Source: Actinotignum schaalii FB123-CNA-2
GTDB lineage: Bacteria > Actinomycetota > Actinomycetes > Actinomycetales > Actinomycetaceae
Assembly: GCF_000411135.1 (NCBI RefSeq)
Contig: NZ_KE150263.1
Coordinates: 124,001 to 188,000 of the forward strand
Direction: 5' to 3'
DNA: 64,000 nt
How positions within the stretch are numbered: the stretch's first letter is position 1; every line of letters begins with the position of its first letter. The position numbers and the translations under genes are program-made. The notes beneath the pieces are model-generated. The model had not been told where the DNA came from, did no database searches, and saw only the letters and a program-made list of their open reading frames with translations. Below, one piece after another: positions 16,530-25,376 of this stretch.

Positions 16530-17648
16530 GTGATGATGTGGCGCAGAGGGAAAATTCTTTCCCTGGGGAAAACATGGCGCGGGGCGCGCGAAGCCGAGGT
16601 GGAACTTGAGGACGGCAGTCGCGCTCGGGCGCTCGCTTATCCCGAGCTCGTGGGCGAACCTGCCGCCGGTGATACCGTGCTGCTCCAGGCGAGTGCCGCC
16701 GCGCGCGGGCTGGGCACCGGCGGGTATTTCTTCGTGTGCGCGATTCCGGAGCGGCTCCCCGCCGACTCCCCCACGCCCGGCCATATCGTCAAGGCCCGCT
16801 ACACCCCGCTCCAGTACCTCACTCTGGGTGTGGATGAACAGAATTCCCCGTACCACGAGCTGCTGCGCGAGGCGGATTCCATTGCCGGGATGCCGGTGGT
16901 GGCTGCGGATTTGCATTCGGCGCTTCCCGCCATTGTTGCCGGGGTGCGTGCGCGCGTGCCGGGGGCGCGTATCGCGTATGTGATGGACGACGGCGGAGCT
17001 CTGCCAGCGTGGTTCTCCCGCACCGCTGCGCTACTGGAGGATCTTGGCCTTATCCTGGGCACAATTTCGTGCGGGCAGGCCTTCGGGGGGAAGCTCGAAG
17101 CTGTCACGATTTACACTGCCTTGTTGGCGGCGCGCCTGGTGTGGCAGGCGGATGTGGCCGTGGTGGCGCAAGGGCCGGGGAATTTGGGCACGGATACCCG
17201 GTGGGGTTTTTCTGGCACGCGCGTCGGTGAGCATCTCAATGCCGCTGACACTCTGGGCGGAATCCCTATTGCGGCTTTGCGCATGTCGAGCGCGGATAAG
17301 CGGGAGCGCCACCTGGGGCTCTCCCACCACAGTGTTACCGCACTCACGCGGGTGGCGCGCTGCCGGGTGAGCTGCCCGGTGCCGGTACTGGGTGCAGATG
17401 CACTCTCCCGCGCGGTTCCCGCTGAGGTAGGCGCGCGGCTGGCCGGGCAACTGGAGGAGCTTTTCCAGGCGCCGCACCTGGAGCGGGTGAACGTGGAGGC
17501 GGATGCGGTGGCGAGCGCCCTCGCGGACTTCCCGGTACGGCTGTCCACGATGGGGCGCTCACTCAGCGAAGATCCCCTCAATTTCTTAGCGGCCGGCGCG
17601 GCCGGCTACACGGCCGGGGAGCTGGTGGCGTGGGCGCAGCCGAGGTGA
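16530..17648 (+). CDS. DUF3866 family protein
   Basis: A 372-residue soluble protein of a family found almost only in actinobacteria; function unknown. The start MMWRRGKILSLGK and the later VVAQGPGNLGTDTRWGFSGTRVGEHLNAADTLGG and LGLSHHSVTAL blocks fit DUF3866. Conserved Gly, Asp and His residues hint at an enzyme fold, but I cannot assign a reaction. I prefer the GTG at 16530, which sits seven bases from a TAGAGT -10 box, over ATG at 16533 or 16536; there is no good ribosome site. It is divergent from pafB with 33 bases between the start codons, so shared or competing control with the DNA-damage regulators is likely. Confidence 0.8.
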   Translation: MMMWRRGKILSLGKTWRGAREAEVELEDGSRARALAYPELVGEPAAGDTVLLQASAAARGLGTGGYFFVCAIPERLPADSPTPGHIVKARYTPLQYLTLGVDEQNSPYHELLREADSIAGMPVVAADLHSALPAIVAGVRARVPGARIAYVMDDGGALPAWFSRTAALLEDLGLILGTISCGQAFGGKLEAVTIYTALLAARLVWQADVAVVAQGPGNLGTDTRWGFSGTRVGEHLNAADTLGGIPIAALRMSSADKRERHLGLSHHSVTALTRVARCRVSCPVPVLGADALSRAVPAEVGARLAGQLEELFQAPHLERVNVEADAVASALADFPVRLSTMGRSLSEDPLNFLAAGAAGYTAGELVAWAQPR

Positions 17649-17693
17649 GCTGCGCGCCTGATGGGCCGGTGGAGCACAGCTGCGTCGTCGTTC

Positions 17694-18740
17694 TTAATGC
17701 GCGGCGCTGCCGGTTAGATCAACGAAAGCATCGGCCGCAGCAACCGGTTCGCGCAGAAGCTTCTCAGACATGAACGCAGCCATCGCCTCCCAACGCTGCG
17801 CATCCTGCACTCCGAGCGGAGTGCGCCCGGCGTAAAGCTCGATGGTATTCGCGAGGACTTTTTCAGCCGCGGCGGCGTTATCCGCTTCGCGCAGGGCCGG
17901 GACATGCTTCGCGGTGATCTCCACGGTTTCTTTCGGGTTACTGCGCGCGAAGTTCACTGCCCGGTCAAGAGCTGTGAGCATGCGGGTGAAATCATCGCGA
18001 TGGGCCTCCACGGTGGGGCGCAGCGAACCGAGTCCCACGCCCACCAGCGGCAGTCCGCCCGGCAGCATCTCAATGGTGCGCACCGGCACCCCCTGGCGTT
18101 CCACGCTGGGAACATCGGAGTTACGGAAGCCGATAATTGCGTCCACTTCCCCGCTGGCCAGGGCCGCGGCCTGGGTGTAGCCGATGTAATTCACGCTGAT
18201 ATCTGATTCGCTCCAGTTATGGGCGGCCATGAGCGCCTGGAGGGCATAGTAGTTTTCGCCGTACGGGCCGGGCAGGCCGACGCGGCGTCCGGCCAGGTCG
18301 GCGGCGCTCTTGATCGGCGAATCAGCCGGGACGATGAGAGTGACGGGGTAATCCTGGTACATCGTGGCCCAATTGACCACGTCGATGCCGTTGGAGCGGC
18401 CTTCCATCATTTCATCGCCTCCGGCGAAGACCACATCCTCGCTGCCGCTGGAAAGCGCGCCGAGGAGCGATTCTTGGGCGCCGTGGTGACGCAGCGTGAT
18501 ATCGAGCCCGGCTTCGCGGAAATAGCCCTGGTCTTCGGCCACGTAGAAGGGCGCGAATTGGATATCGGGAACATAGGTGAGGCCAACGGTGAGGGAAGCG
18601 GTGGCGCTCGCGGTACTTGGCTGCGCGGCGGAGGGCGAGGTGCTTTCGCCGTTTTTATCCGCGCCTCCTCCCGCGGCGCCTCCCGCGCATCCGGCCAGGC
18701 CGAGGGTAGCTGCCGCAAGTGTGGCAATGAGTCGTTTCAT
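17694..18740 (-). CDS. ribY: RibY-like substrate-binding lipoprotein of an FMN-regulated ABC transporter
   Basis: This 348-residue lipoprotein has a lipobox LAGC with Cys18, then a Gly/Ser/Ala linker and an NMT1/THI5-type binding domain (about 52-340) with GLTYVPDIQFAPFYVAEDQGYF, DVVFAGGDE and YPVTLIVPADSP. The fold alone would suggest thiamine-precursor binding. However, the upstream element is an FMN riboswitch, not a TPP one, so riboflavin or another flavin is the better ligand, matching the described RibXY systems. The start at 18740 follows AAGGAC. It lies 77 bases downstream of the permease in the same transcript. No ATPase gene follows. Confidence 0.82.
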   Translation of the reverse strand: MKRLIATLAAATLGLAGCAGGAAGGGADKNGESTSPSAAQPSTASATASLTVGLTYVPDIQFAPFYVAEDQGYFREAGLDITLRHHGAQESLLGALSSGSEDVVFAGGDEMMEGRSNGIDVVNWATMYQDYPVTLIVPADSPIKSAADLAGRRVGLPGPYGENYYALQALMAAHNWSESDISVNYIGYTQAAALASGEVDAIIGFRNSDVPSVERQGVPVRTIEMLPGGLPLVGVGLGSLRPTVEAHRDDFTRMLTALDRAVNFARSNPKETVEITAKHVPALREADNAAAAEKVLANTIELYAGRTPLGVQDAQRWEAMAAFMSEKLLREPVAAADAFVDLTGSAAH

Positions 18741-18817
18741 GGGTGTCCTTTCTTGTGTTGCGCTTCTATGCGCTGGGGTCTTGCTGGGGTGCGAGCCGTG
18801 GCTTTGAGAGGCCATAG

Positions 18818-19621
18818 TTAACGCACCGCCGCTGTGACGTGTTTTTCGATGGTAAAGATGAGCAGGTAGATGCTGATGGCTGCGGCGGCCATGACGACGA
18901 TGACCGCGAACATTCCGGTGATATCTCCGGTGGGTTGGGCACGCGAAAGTTCGGTGCCCAGGCCCGCTCCCCCGATGATCATTTCGCCCACGACTGCGCC
19001 GGTGATGGAGAGGGTGAATCCGGTGCGCAGGCCGGCCAGGATGGAAGGTGCTGCCAGGGGCACGATGATGGGGAAAAGGAGGGTGAGCCGGGATGCGCCG
19101 TCGAGCCGAGCTGCGGCGATGACATCGCGGTCGATAGCGTGCACGCCCACCGAGGTCGAGACGATAATCGGGAAAATCACCATGATGGTGCAGAGCACCA
19201 CGATGGAAGGCATCCCGTAGCCAATCCACACCACGAGGAGGGGTGCGAGGGCCACGGCGGGGACGGCTTGTGAGGCGGCGAGGAAAGGTTGGAGCGCGCT
19301 ATTGAGGAGACGCCAACGTGCCAGGGCAATGCCGAGGGGAATTCCGAGGAGGGCCGCCCAGGCGCAGCCGGTGAGGGCCGCGGTGAGGGTGTTCCCCAGT
19401 GCGCTGAGGAGGTAGGGCGGGTGCCCGCCGATTCCCAGGAGTGCGGTGGCGAGGCGTTGCCCGACCGCGCCGGGTGCGGGAAGGAGATGTTCGGGCACCA
19501 GGTGGGCTCGCGTGACCACCACCCAGAGGAGAAAAACCGCGAGAAGAGCAAGGGTGGCGGGTACCCACGCGGTGCGCGGCGAGCGCGGGCGTGGGTGAGA
19601 GTTGCGGCGCACAGTGTTCAC
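18818..19621 (-). CDS. ribX: RibX-like ABC transporter permease
   Basis: A 267-residue inner-membrane permease of the BPD/SsuC-TauC type with about six helices. The cytoplasmic coupling loop is visible as AARLDGASRLTLLFPIIVPLAAPSI. It forms the channel for the RibY-like lipoprotein. The GTG start at 19619-19621 follows CCAGGAC. Because the FMN riboswitch precedes it, high FMN should shut off both genes. The required ATPase is not encoded nearby and must be shared from elsewhere. Genes of this type are also annotated as nitrate/sulfonate/taurine or HMP permeases; only the riboswitch decides between these. Confidence 0.82.
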   Translation of the reverse strand: MNTVRRNSHPRPRSPRTAWVPATLALLAVFLLWVVVTRAHLVPEHLLPAPGAVGQRLATALLGIGGHPPYLLSALGNTLTAALTGCAWAALLGIPLGIALARWRLLNSALQPFLAASQAVPAVALAPLLVVWIGYGMPSIVVLCTIMVIFPIIVSTSVGVHAIDRDVIAAARLDGASRLTLLFPIIVPLAAPSILAGLRTGFTLSITGAVVGEMIIGGAGLGTELSRAQPTGDITGMFAVIVVMAAAAISIYLLIFTIEKHVTAAVR

Positions 19622-19639
19622 GTCCTGGTTCCTGACCTT

Positions 19640-19658
19640 CCCGATGGCCGGGAATGAT
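19640..19658 (-). promoter_or_regulatory. Hairpin before the ribX ribosome site
   Basis: On the minus strand TTCCCG and CGGGAA pair around GCCAT, ending about 20 bases before the GTG start. A second GGGGC/GCCCC hairpin lies further up at 19711-19726, just after the aptamer. One of them may be the expression platform. Neither has a T-run, so control of translation is more likely than termination. Confidence 0.4.
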
Positions 19659-19724
19659 CAAACCGGGAGACGCTGACGCCGCGGTACGCTGAAATAGCGT
19701 AGCCGAAGCAGGGGCGTGGAGCCC

Positions 19725-19846
19725 CTCAATGCGCCTCCCATCCGGACTGTTACCGTCGGTTGGGGAATTCCACCCCATCGGCCACTTGCGTGGTTCGCGG
19801 ACTGTTACCGCCGGTTCAGACTTTCACTGACCCCGGTGCATCGTGT
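19725..19846 (-). ncRNA. FMN riboswitch (RFN element)
   Basis: Read on the minus strand, the canonical RFN blocks appear in order: GGGGTCAGTGAAAGTC, ACCGGCGGTAACAGTCCGCG, a variable stem, GGTGGAATTCCCCAACCG, then ACGGTAACAGTCCGGATGGG. The closing stem pairs ATGC near the 5' end with GCAT near the 3' end. These blocks are specific for FMN aptamers. It precedes ribX by about 100 bases. A TAATAT -10 box at 19850-19855 puts the transcription start right at the aptamer. Confidence 0.95.
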
Positions 19847-19849
19847 TCT

Positions 19850-19855
19850 ATATTA
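19850..19855 (-). promoter_or_regulatory. -10 box of the riboswitch transcript
   Basis: TAATAT on the minus strand, about seven bases before the aptamer 5' end. No TTGACA-like -35 is evident at the usual distance. Confidence 0.5.
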
Positions 19856-19861
19856 GCCCTT

Positions 19862-19881
19862 CGGGTGCTGGCGTGCACCCG
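19862..19881 (-). terminator. Possible rpe terminator hairpin
   Basis: CGGGTGC (19862-19868) pairs with GCACCCG (19875-19881) around a six-base loop, 33 bases beyond the rpe stop and just ahead of the riboswitch promoter. There is no T-run, so termination is uncertain. Confidence 0.35.
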
Positions 19882-19914
19882 TTGTTAGTTTGCAGCGTGC
19901 TGGCACGTGCATTG

Positions 19915-20589
19915 CTAGATTGAGGCGTGTTGGCACGCGCCTGCGGCGAGTTCACGGAGCTTCTCCACTTCGGCATAGGCATCCTCCGCACGGAATACCG
20001 CCGAGCCCGCCACGAAGTTATTGGCTCCGGCAGCCGCGGCTTGTTCGATGGTGGAGCGGGAAATGCCGCCGTCTACCTGGATCCACACGTCCAAGCCGGC
20101 TGCTTCAATCGCGCGCCGGGTGCGGGTGACTTTCGGCATCATCGTTTCGATGAAGCTCTGCCCGCCGAAACCCGGTTCCACCGTCATGATGAGGATCATG
20201 TCGAATTCGTTGAGGATATCGAGATACGGCTCGATGGGGCTGGCAGGTTTGAGGGCAAGTCCGGCGCGGGCGCCCTGCGCGCGCAGTTCGCGCGCCAGGC
20301 GCAGCGGGGCTTGGCAGGCTTCGGCGTGGAAGGTCACGGAAGCGGCTCCTGCCTCAGCGTAGGCGGGGGCCCACCGATCCGGGTTCTCAATCATGAGGTG
20401 CGCGTCCAGCGGAACGGTGGTTGCCTGCGCCGCCGCCTCAAAAATGGGCAGGCCGAGGGCGAGGTTGGGGACAAAATGGTTGTCCATAATATCCACGTGC
20501 ACGAAATCGGCGTTGGAGATTTTCTCCAGTTCATCAGCGAGATGCCCGAAATCGCAGTTGAGGATCGAGGGGGAAATCTTCACGTCCAT
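19915..20589 (-). CDS. rpe: Ribulose-phosphate 3-epimerase
   Basis: The 224-residue TIM-barrel enzyme interconverts ribulose 5-phosphate and xylulose 5-phosphate in the pentose phosphate pathway. [27 protein letters not shown] (with acid residues D33 and D36), [10 protein letters not shown] and the phosphate-binding DGGI and GSAVF loops are present. The ATG at 20589 follows AAAGGACC. It lies 10 bases after rsmB in the same direction. The order rsmB-rpe is the same as in M. tuberculosis (Rv1407-Rv1408). Confidence 0.96.
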   Translation of the reverse strand: MDVKISPSILNCDFGHLADELEKISNADFVHVDIMDNHFVPNLALGLPIFEAAAQATTVPLDAHLMIENPDRWAPAYAEAGAASVTFHAEACQAPLRLARELRAQGARAGLALKPASPIEPYLDILNEFDMILIMTVEPGFGGQSFIETMMPKVTRTRRAIEAAGLDVWIQVDGGISRSTIEQAAAAGANNFVAGSAVFRAEDAYAEVEKLRELAAGACQHASI

Positions 20590-20599
20590 GATGGTCCTT

Positions 20600-22042
20600 T
20601 CAGGAGCGCCGTTCTGCGGGCGCGGGGGCGGTTGCGGGTTTGAGGATGCGTGCCATATACATGGCATCCGTGTGATGGATATCAGGCCAGAGTTGTACGG
20701 TCATTCCGCGGGAGGCGACCGGGCGCAGGGCCCGCCGGTTCGCGGTGACGGTCACGTCTCCGAGTTCTGCGCCGGCAGTGCGCTCCAGGAAAGCGGAGAT
20801 GACGTCGCGAGTTTCGGCAAGTACCGGGGAGCAGGTGGTGTAGAGCAGCAGTCCGCCCGGGCGCAGGGCCCGGTAGGCGGAGTCGAGGAGTTCACCTTGG
20901 AGTTGCGTGAGTGCGGCCAGGTCGCTTTCTTTTTTGCGCCACCGGGCTTCAGGGCGACGACGCAGCGCTCCCAAGCCAGAACATGGGGCATCCACGAGGA
21001 TCCTGTCATAACTATCCGGTTCCTGAGCGCCAATATCCCGACCATCGCCTTCCCGCAACGCAACGGTATCCGCCCAAGGGGCAACGTTTTCTTCAACGAG
21101 ATCGAGGCGGTGGGCCTGGGGTTCATTCGCGAATACACGGGCCCCGCGCCGGGCCGCAGTAGCGGCGATAGTTGCAGTTTTCCCGCCCGGGCCGGCACAC
21201 ATATCCAGCCAGGAATCATCCTTCCCGGAGATAGATGCCTCTGTGACAACGGCAGAAATCAGCTGTGAGCCCTCATCCTGGACACCCGCAACCCCGTCGC
21301 GCACGGGCCAGAGCCGGTGCGGGTCACCTGAGGCTAAGAGCACTGCACTGGGCACCAGGTAGGGATTTTCCCACGTCATTTTGGCGCGTTCAATCCTGGC
21401 TTTGAGGTGTTCAGGTGAAATATTGCGGCAGGCTAGTGCTACTTTCGCGGGAGTGTTATTCGCTTCGAGAACGGCTTCCACTTCGGTTGAGCGCCCGGCC
21501 ACCGCGAGGGCAGCTTCCAGCTGGCGCACGATCCAGCGCGGGTGGGAATGCCAGACTGCCAGGAACTCTTCTCTAGAAGCGGTGCTATTTTCAATGATTC
21601 CGCGCCAGGCATCCCGACGCTCGGAGACCCTACGCAATACAGCATTGACGAAACCTGCGATTCCTTGGCCGAGTTCATTGCGAGCCAACGCAACTGTTTC
21701 GTTAATGGCCGCGTGGGGTGGTGTTTTCAGCTCGATGAGCTGGTAGCAGCCCAGGCGAAGCAGATCGAGGGCACGCGGGTCTATTTCTGCGAGGGTACGG
21801 CCTTGAGAACAGCGGGCAATCATGGCATCCCAGCGGCCTTGAAGCCGCAAGGTCCCGTAGGCGAGGTTGGTGGCGAAGGCGGCATCGCTGCGATTGAGGC
21901 GTGCCCGGCTCACCATGCCCGGGAGGATGAGATTAGCGTAGGCATCTTCGGTATTTACTGCCCGCAGTGCATCATAAGCAACGAGACGGGCGTGGTTCGA
22001 TGATTGGCGGCGCGGTACCCAGCCTGCGGGGCGCTCAGTCAT
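20600..22042 (-). CDS. rsmB: 16S rRNA (cytosine-967-C5) methyltransferase RsmB
   Basis: A 480-residue SAM-dependent rRNA m5C methyltransferase. The N-terminal NusB-like RNA-binding domain covers about 18-150; the catalytic Rossmann domain has [10 protein letters not shown], the first cysteine in [21 protein letters not shown] and the second in TTCSP. The start at 22042 overlaps the end of fmt by eight bases, implying translational coupling; the fmt-rsmB pair is widespread in bacteria. Confidence 0.95.
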   Translation of the reverse strand: MTERPAGWVPRRQSSNHARLVAYDALRAVNTEDAYANLILPGMVSRARLNRSDAAFATNLAYGTLRLQGRWDAMIARCSQGRTLAEIDPRALDLLRLGCYQLIELKTPPHAAINETVALARNELGQGIAGFVNAVLRRVSERRDAWRGIIENSTASREEFLAVWHSHPRWIVRQLEAALAVAGRSTEVEAVLEANNTPAKVALACRNISPEHLKARIERAKMTWENPYLVPSAVLLASGDPHRLWPVRDGVAGVQDEGSQLISAVVTEASISGKDDSWLDMCAGPGGKTATIAATAARRGARVFANEPQAHRLDLVEENVAPWADTVALREGDGRDIGAQEPDSYDRILVDAPCSGLGALRRRPEARWRKKESDLAALTQLQGELLDSAYRALRPGGLLLYTTCSPVLAETRDVISAFLERTAGAELGDVTVTANRRALRPVASRGMTVQLWPDIHHTDAMYMARILKPATAPAPAERRS

Positions 22043-23000
22043 GCTGGCCCTCCTTCACCTCGGAGTCGAAACGGGTGTGCGCGGCAAGCCGGGCACCGTT
22101 CAGCCAGGCGGAGGCATCCATATGTGCCTTGCCGGGCGGGGCAACCCGCCGCAATTGGATTGTTCCTTCCCCGCAGCCAACCATTCCGCCCGGGCTGATT
22201 TCGCCCGGCGCCAGACTGACGTGCTTTGCGGTGCCTTCGGGTGTTTCAAGCGCACGTACGCCCACCGATTCGATCTTGAAGCGCTGCCCGTTGAGGGTGG
22301 TCCAGGCCCCGGGTGCGGGGTTGGCGGCGCGGACGCGATCCGCGACGCGCTGGGCGGGCCACTCCCAGTTCACCCGCGCCCAGGAAGAATCGAATTGCGG
22401 TGCGAGGGTCACCTCCCCGCTTTGGGGCTGCGCGTGGGCGGTACCGGCAGCAATAGCGTGGAGGGTATCGCTCAATTGACGCGCCCCGGATTGTGCCAGG
22501 CGTGCTAGTAGCTCTCCAGCGGTTTCTTCCTCCCCGATCTGGGTGGCCTCGCTCGCGAATACGGGGCCGGTATCCAGGCCTTGTTCAATCTGGAAGACGC
22601 TGGTTCCGGTGGTGGTATCCCCCGCGGCAATCGCGTAGTTAACCGGTGCCGCCCCGCGCCAACGCGGCAGGAGGGAGAAGTGTAGGTTGATCCAGCCGTG
22701 GCGCGGCACGTTGAGAAGCGCGGGCGGAATAATAAGCCCGTAGGCAACCACCGCAACAGCTTCCGGAGAAAGCGCAGCAATCTGTTCCTGGATCGCACCG
22801 TCTTTCAAGGTACGGGGCGTGAGCACGGGAATACCTAGTTCTGTTGCCACGCGGTGTACCGGCGAGGGGGTGAGTATGCGTTTGCGTCCCTGAGCTGCTG
22901 GGGCGCGGGTGAGAACCCCAGCGATATCGAAGCCTTCATGATGCAGTAACTGCAAGGCCGGAACTGCGGTCTCCGGTGTTCCTGCGAATAATATTCTCAC
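22035..23000 (-). CDS. fmt: Methionyl-tRNA formyltransferase
   Basis: The 321-residue enzyme formylates initiator Met-tRNA using 10-formyl-THF. The N-terminal domain has FAGTPETAVPAL, the catalytic region INLHFSLLPRWRGAAPV (Asn and His of the active site) and GLDTGPV with the catalytic Asp; the C-terminal OB-like domain follows. The GTG start at 22998-23000 is preceded by TAGGAT, six bases, GTG, which can be read either as a ribosome site (AGGA) or as a -10 box for a leaderless mRNA. A short 48-base gap separates it from priA. Confidence 0.95.
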   Translation of the reverse strand: MRILFAGTPETAVPALQLLHHEGFDIAGVLTRAPAAQGRKRILTPSPVHRVATELGIPVLTPRTLKDGAIQEQIAALSPEAVAVVAYGLIIPPALLNVPRHGWINLHFSLLPRWRGAAPVNYAIAAGDTTTGTSVFQIEQGLDTGPVFASEATQIGEEETAGELLARLAQSGARQLSDTLHAIAAGTAHAQPQSGEVTLAPQFDSSWARVNWEWPAQRVADRVRAANPAPGAWTTLNGQRFKIESVGVRALETPEGTAKHVSLAPGEISPGGMVGCGEGTIQLRRVAPPGKAHMDASAWLNGARLAAHTRFDSEVKEGQHD

Positions 23001-23048
23001 GTGTCAATCCTACCTAGTTCTTTTCTGTGCCTATCCGATATCGCCTGG

Positions 23049-25277
23049 TTACAGGGGCGGGTTGACCTGTAAGCGCAGTGAACCACCCAGGCGCTGGGCG
23101 GAGTAGGCGCCGTAAGTTTTTCGTGCCTGCCTAGTGAGGGTGATTCCTCGGGAGAGCTCTGCCCGGCCATAAACGGTTATTTCGCCCGGCCGCGCGCCCG
23201 GCACCGGGCCAAGTAGCACGATTCCGGAAGCCAGTTCGAAGGCTCCCCCGGTAAGCAAATCAGCTTCTGTTTCTTTCCCGCTCTCCTGTTGCCATCCCTT
23301 GGACCCTAAATCGGGCGAAAACTGGGTGAAGAGATGCGCATCTTGTTCGCCGTGCGTTCCCTGCGTGCTTCGCGCCCCTGCCGTGCCTCTCATAGCTGCC
23401 GCGGCTTCCCCGCGGTTGAGCGCGGCGCGCAGCATGGCAAGGTAGGTACGCACATCCCCACTGGCCCCGGTGATTCCCACCCAGGTGGCGGTGGGAGGCA
23501 AATCCAGTTCGGCCCGTTGTTCGAGCAGCTCAGCGGCATATTCACCCAATTCCCACCGAGCGATCCTGTTGAGAAGCTCGGGAGGAGCTCCCCCGGCCAC
23601 GAGCATATGACCGCCTTCTCCCGCGCAGCGCACCCGCGCCGCGACCCGCGCAAGCACCCGAATAAAACGTGTTTCAGCCCCTAAGCCTTCTCCGAGGAGG
23701 TAGCGTGCATCCAGCACCAATGCGGCAGCGAATCCTCCTTCAGCCTCCGGTTCCGCACCCGGTGTTGCCACCACGATCCGTGGGCGCTGGGAGACCTTCC
23801 CAATAATTCCCTCCGGGGAGTGTGCTCCGGAGAGAATAATGCCCACCCCGGGAAATGCCCGCCCGATTTCTTCCGCGGTGCGCGCTGAACCAATCCGGAT
23901 AGCCCGCAGTTTCCCGTTCTGGCAGTGCCGGCAGCGCCACGGGTGCACCCGCACCCCGCAACGTTGGCATTGCAGAGGATCATGCGGAGTACTCTGGACC
24001 AAGTTCCCTCCGCAGATAGTGCATAGGGCGCGCTCCCCGCAATAAGCACAGCACAGCGCCGGGATGTACCCGCTACGCGGCACCAGAATGAGAACCGGGC
24101 CATCCTCCAGAGCCCGCCGCAGAATCGAGAACGCGGGCTGGGGCAGGCGTAAATGATCCGCTTCTCCCCCGGGCCACTGGTGAGGACCAGAAATATTCGG
24201 AAGCGCAGCCCGGCGCGCGGCCGCGGTACCATCCAGCAAACTGATGCGGTGTTCGGATAGTAATTGCGCGCATTCTTCACTCACATAGGGTGAGAAAGCG
24301 AGGAACGCAGCTTTTTCCCGCCGAGCCCGTTCCAGTAGCACATCACGCGCGGCCAGATAGGGCGCGCGGATATCCCGCAAGGTGGAGGCGGCATCATCCA
24401 TGATGATGGCCAGTCCCAGGTCAGTGAGCGGTGCCCAAGCGGCCCCGCGGGTACCCACCACGATGCGTGATTGCCCTGAGATCACGCTCAAAAAAGCACG
24501 GTAGCGTTTTTCGTGTGATTCTTCAGAGACCATGAGCGTGGGCGTTTCCCCCACCCGGGTGGCGAGGGTAGCCTGCAGCGCTCGTGCGGCACGGGTGGTG
24601 GGAACAACCAGCAGGACACTGCGCCCGGCGTGCCGCACTGCTTGCACTGCCCGAACCAGGGCCTCCACTCCCCCGGCGGGCCCGGGTAGCGCAGCCATGC
24701 AGGCCCGCACGGATTTCCCGGCCCCGAGTGCCGCAAGGAATTCCGGCCCACCCCGATATGCTTCCCAGGGGCCCGGTTCAGGAGCCGGGCGCGGGCTGGC
24801 TAATGGGAAAGCCTCTTGGGCATCCGCCAAGAATTCTTTCGCGGCGCGCGCGTGCCGTTCCGGGATAGCGGTCCGCAATATATCAGCAACTGTTCCGGCA
24901 TACTTATCGGCAAGGGTACGGGCAACCGAGTACACCGATGAGGTCAAAACGGGATATTCCGAGACTACCCGGTACAGGGGGCGCAGCCGCCCGCAGCCTT
25001 CCGTGATAGCATCCCGGGCAACGATAAATCCGCCCACCCGTTGCGCACCGAGATCTACCACCACCCGGGTTCCCACCCGGGCACTATCCGCGAATTTTTC
25101 AGGGATAAGGTAGTCAAATACCCGGTCCATATGGGGTTGGGAATGGAGCACATGAACATGCGCCACGGGATTTGCTACCTTGGAGCGCACGCGGGTGCGT
25201 GCCGGGCGCGCCTCAAGCAGTGCGCCTTGCTCCCCCATGAGAGGGAGGGCATCGAAATCAAAGAGTGTGCTCTCCAT
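23049..25277 (-). CDS. priA: Primosomal protein PriA, helicase-inactive actinobacterial type
   Basis: This 742-residue protein has the PriA N-terminal 3'-DNA-binding domain (HVLHSQPHMDRVFDYLIPEKF), a degenerate helicase core and a zinc region with cysteines in CCAYCGERALCTICGG and CQRCGVRVHPWRCRHCQ. Where an active helicase has GSGKT it reads LPGPAGGVEAL, and the DEEH box reads DDAA, so ATP-driven unwinding is unlikely; this is usual for actinobacterial PriA such as Rv1402. It may act as a structural replication-restart factor. An alanine/serine insert near residues 620-660 is variable. The ATG at 25277 lies seven bases after a TATCCT box and has no ribosome site. Confidence 0.9.
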   Translation of the reverse strand: MESTLFDFDALPLMGEQGALLEARPARTRVRSKVANPVAHVHVLHSQPHMDRVFDYLIPEKFADSARVGTRVVVDLGAQRVGGFIVARDAITEGCGRLRPLYRVVSEYPVLTSSVYSVARTLADKYAGTVADILRTAIPERHARAAKEFLADAQEAFPLASPRPAPEPGPWEAYRGGPEFLAALGAGKSVRACMAALPGPAGGVEALVRAVQAVRHAGRSVLLVVPTTRAARALQATLATRVGETPTLMVSEESHEKRYRAFLSVISGQSRIVVGTRGAAWAPLTDLGLAIIMDDAASTLRDIRAPYLAARDVLLERARREKAAFLAFSPYVSEECAQLLSEHRISLLDGTAAARRAALPNISGPHQWPGGEADHLRLPQPAFSILRRALEDGPVLILVPRSGYIPALCCAYCGERALCTICGGNLVQSTPHDPLQCQRCGVRVHPWRCRHCQNGKLRAIRIGSARTAEEIGRAFPGVGIILSGAHSPEGIIGKVSQRPRIVVATPGAEPEAEGGFAAALVLDARYLLGEGLGAETRFIRVLARVAARVRCAGEGGHMLVAGGAPPELLNRIARWELGEYAAELLEQRAELDLPPTATWVGITGASGDVRTYLAMLRAALNRGEAAAAMRGTAGARSTQGTHGEQDAHLFTQFSPDLGSKGWQQESGKETEADLLTGGAFELASGIVLLGPVPGARPGEITVYGRAELSRGITLTRQARKTYGAYSAQRLGGSLRLQVNPPL

Positions 25278-25284
25278 GCAACCT

Positions 25285-25290
25285 AGGATA
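25285..25290 (-). promoter_or_regulatory. -10 box for leaderless priA
   Basis: TATCCT on the minus strand, then seven bases (AGGTTGC), then ATG at 25277. Confidence 0.5.
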
Positions 25291-25376
25291 TCCCGGCCCT
25301 ACGACAGAAAAATTCGCCGCGAAACTTCGGGCGCTAGATATCTTAGATACCTCACTTAGTCCTAGCTCAGTTATCC

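Noticed and set aside
17694..19621. Thiamine-precursor (ThiXY) or sulfonate transport reading of the ABC genes
   Set aside because: Protein family alone allows it, but the upstream RNA shows FMN-aptamer blocks, not the TPP or other aptamer motifs.
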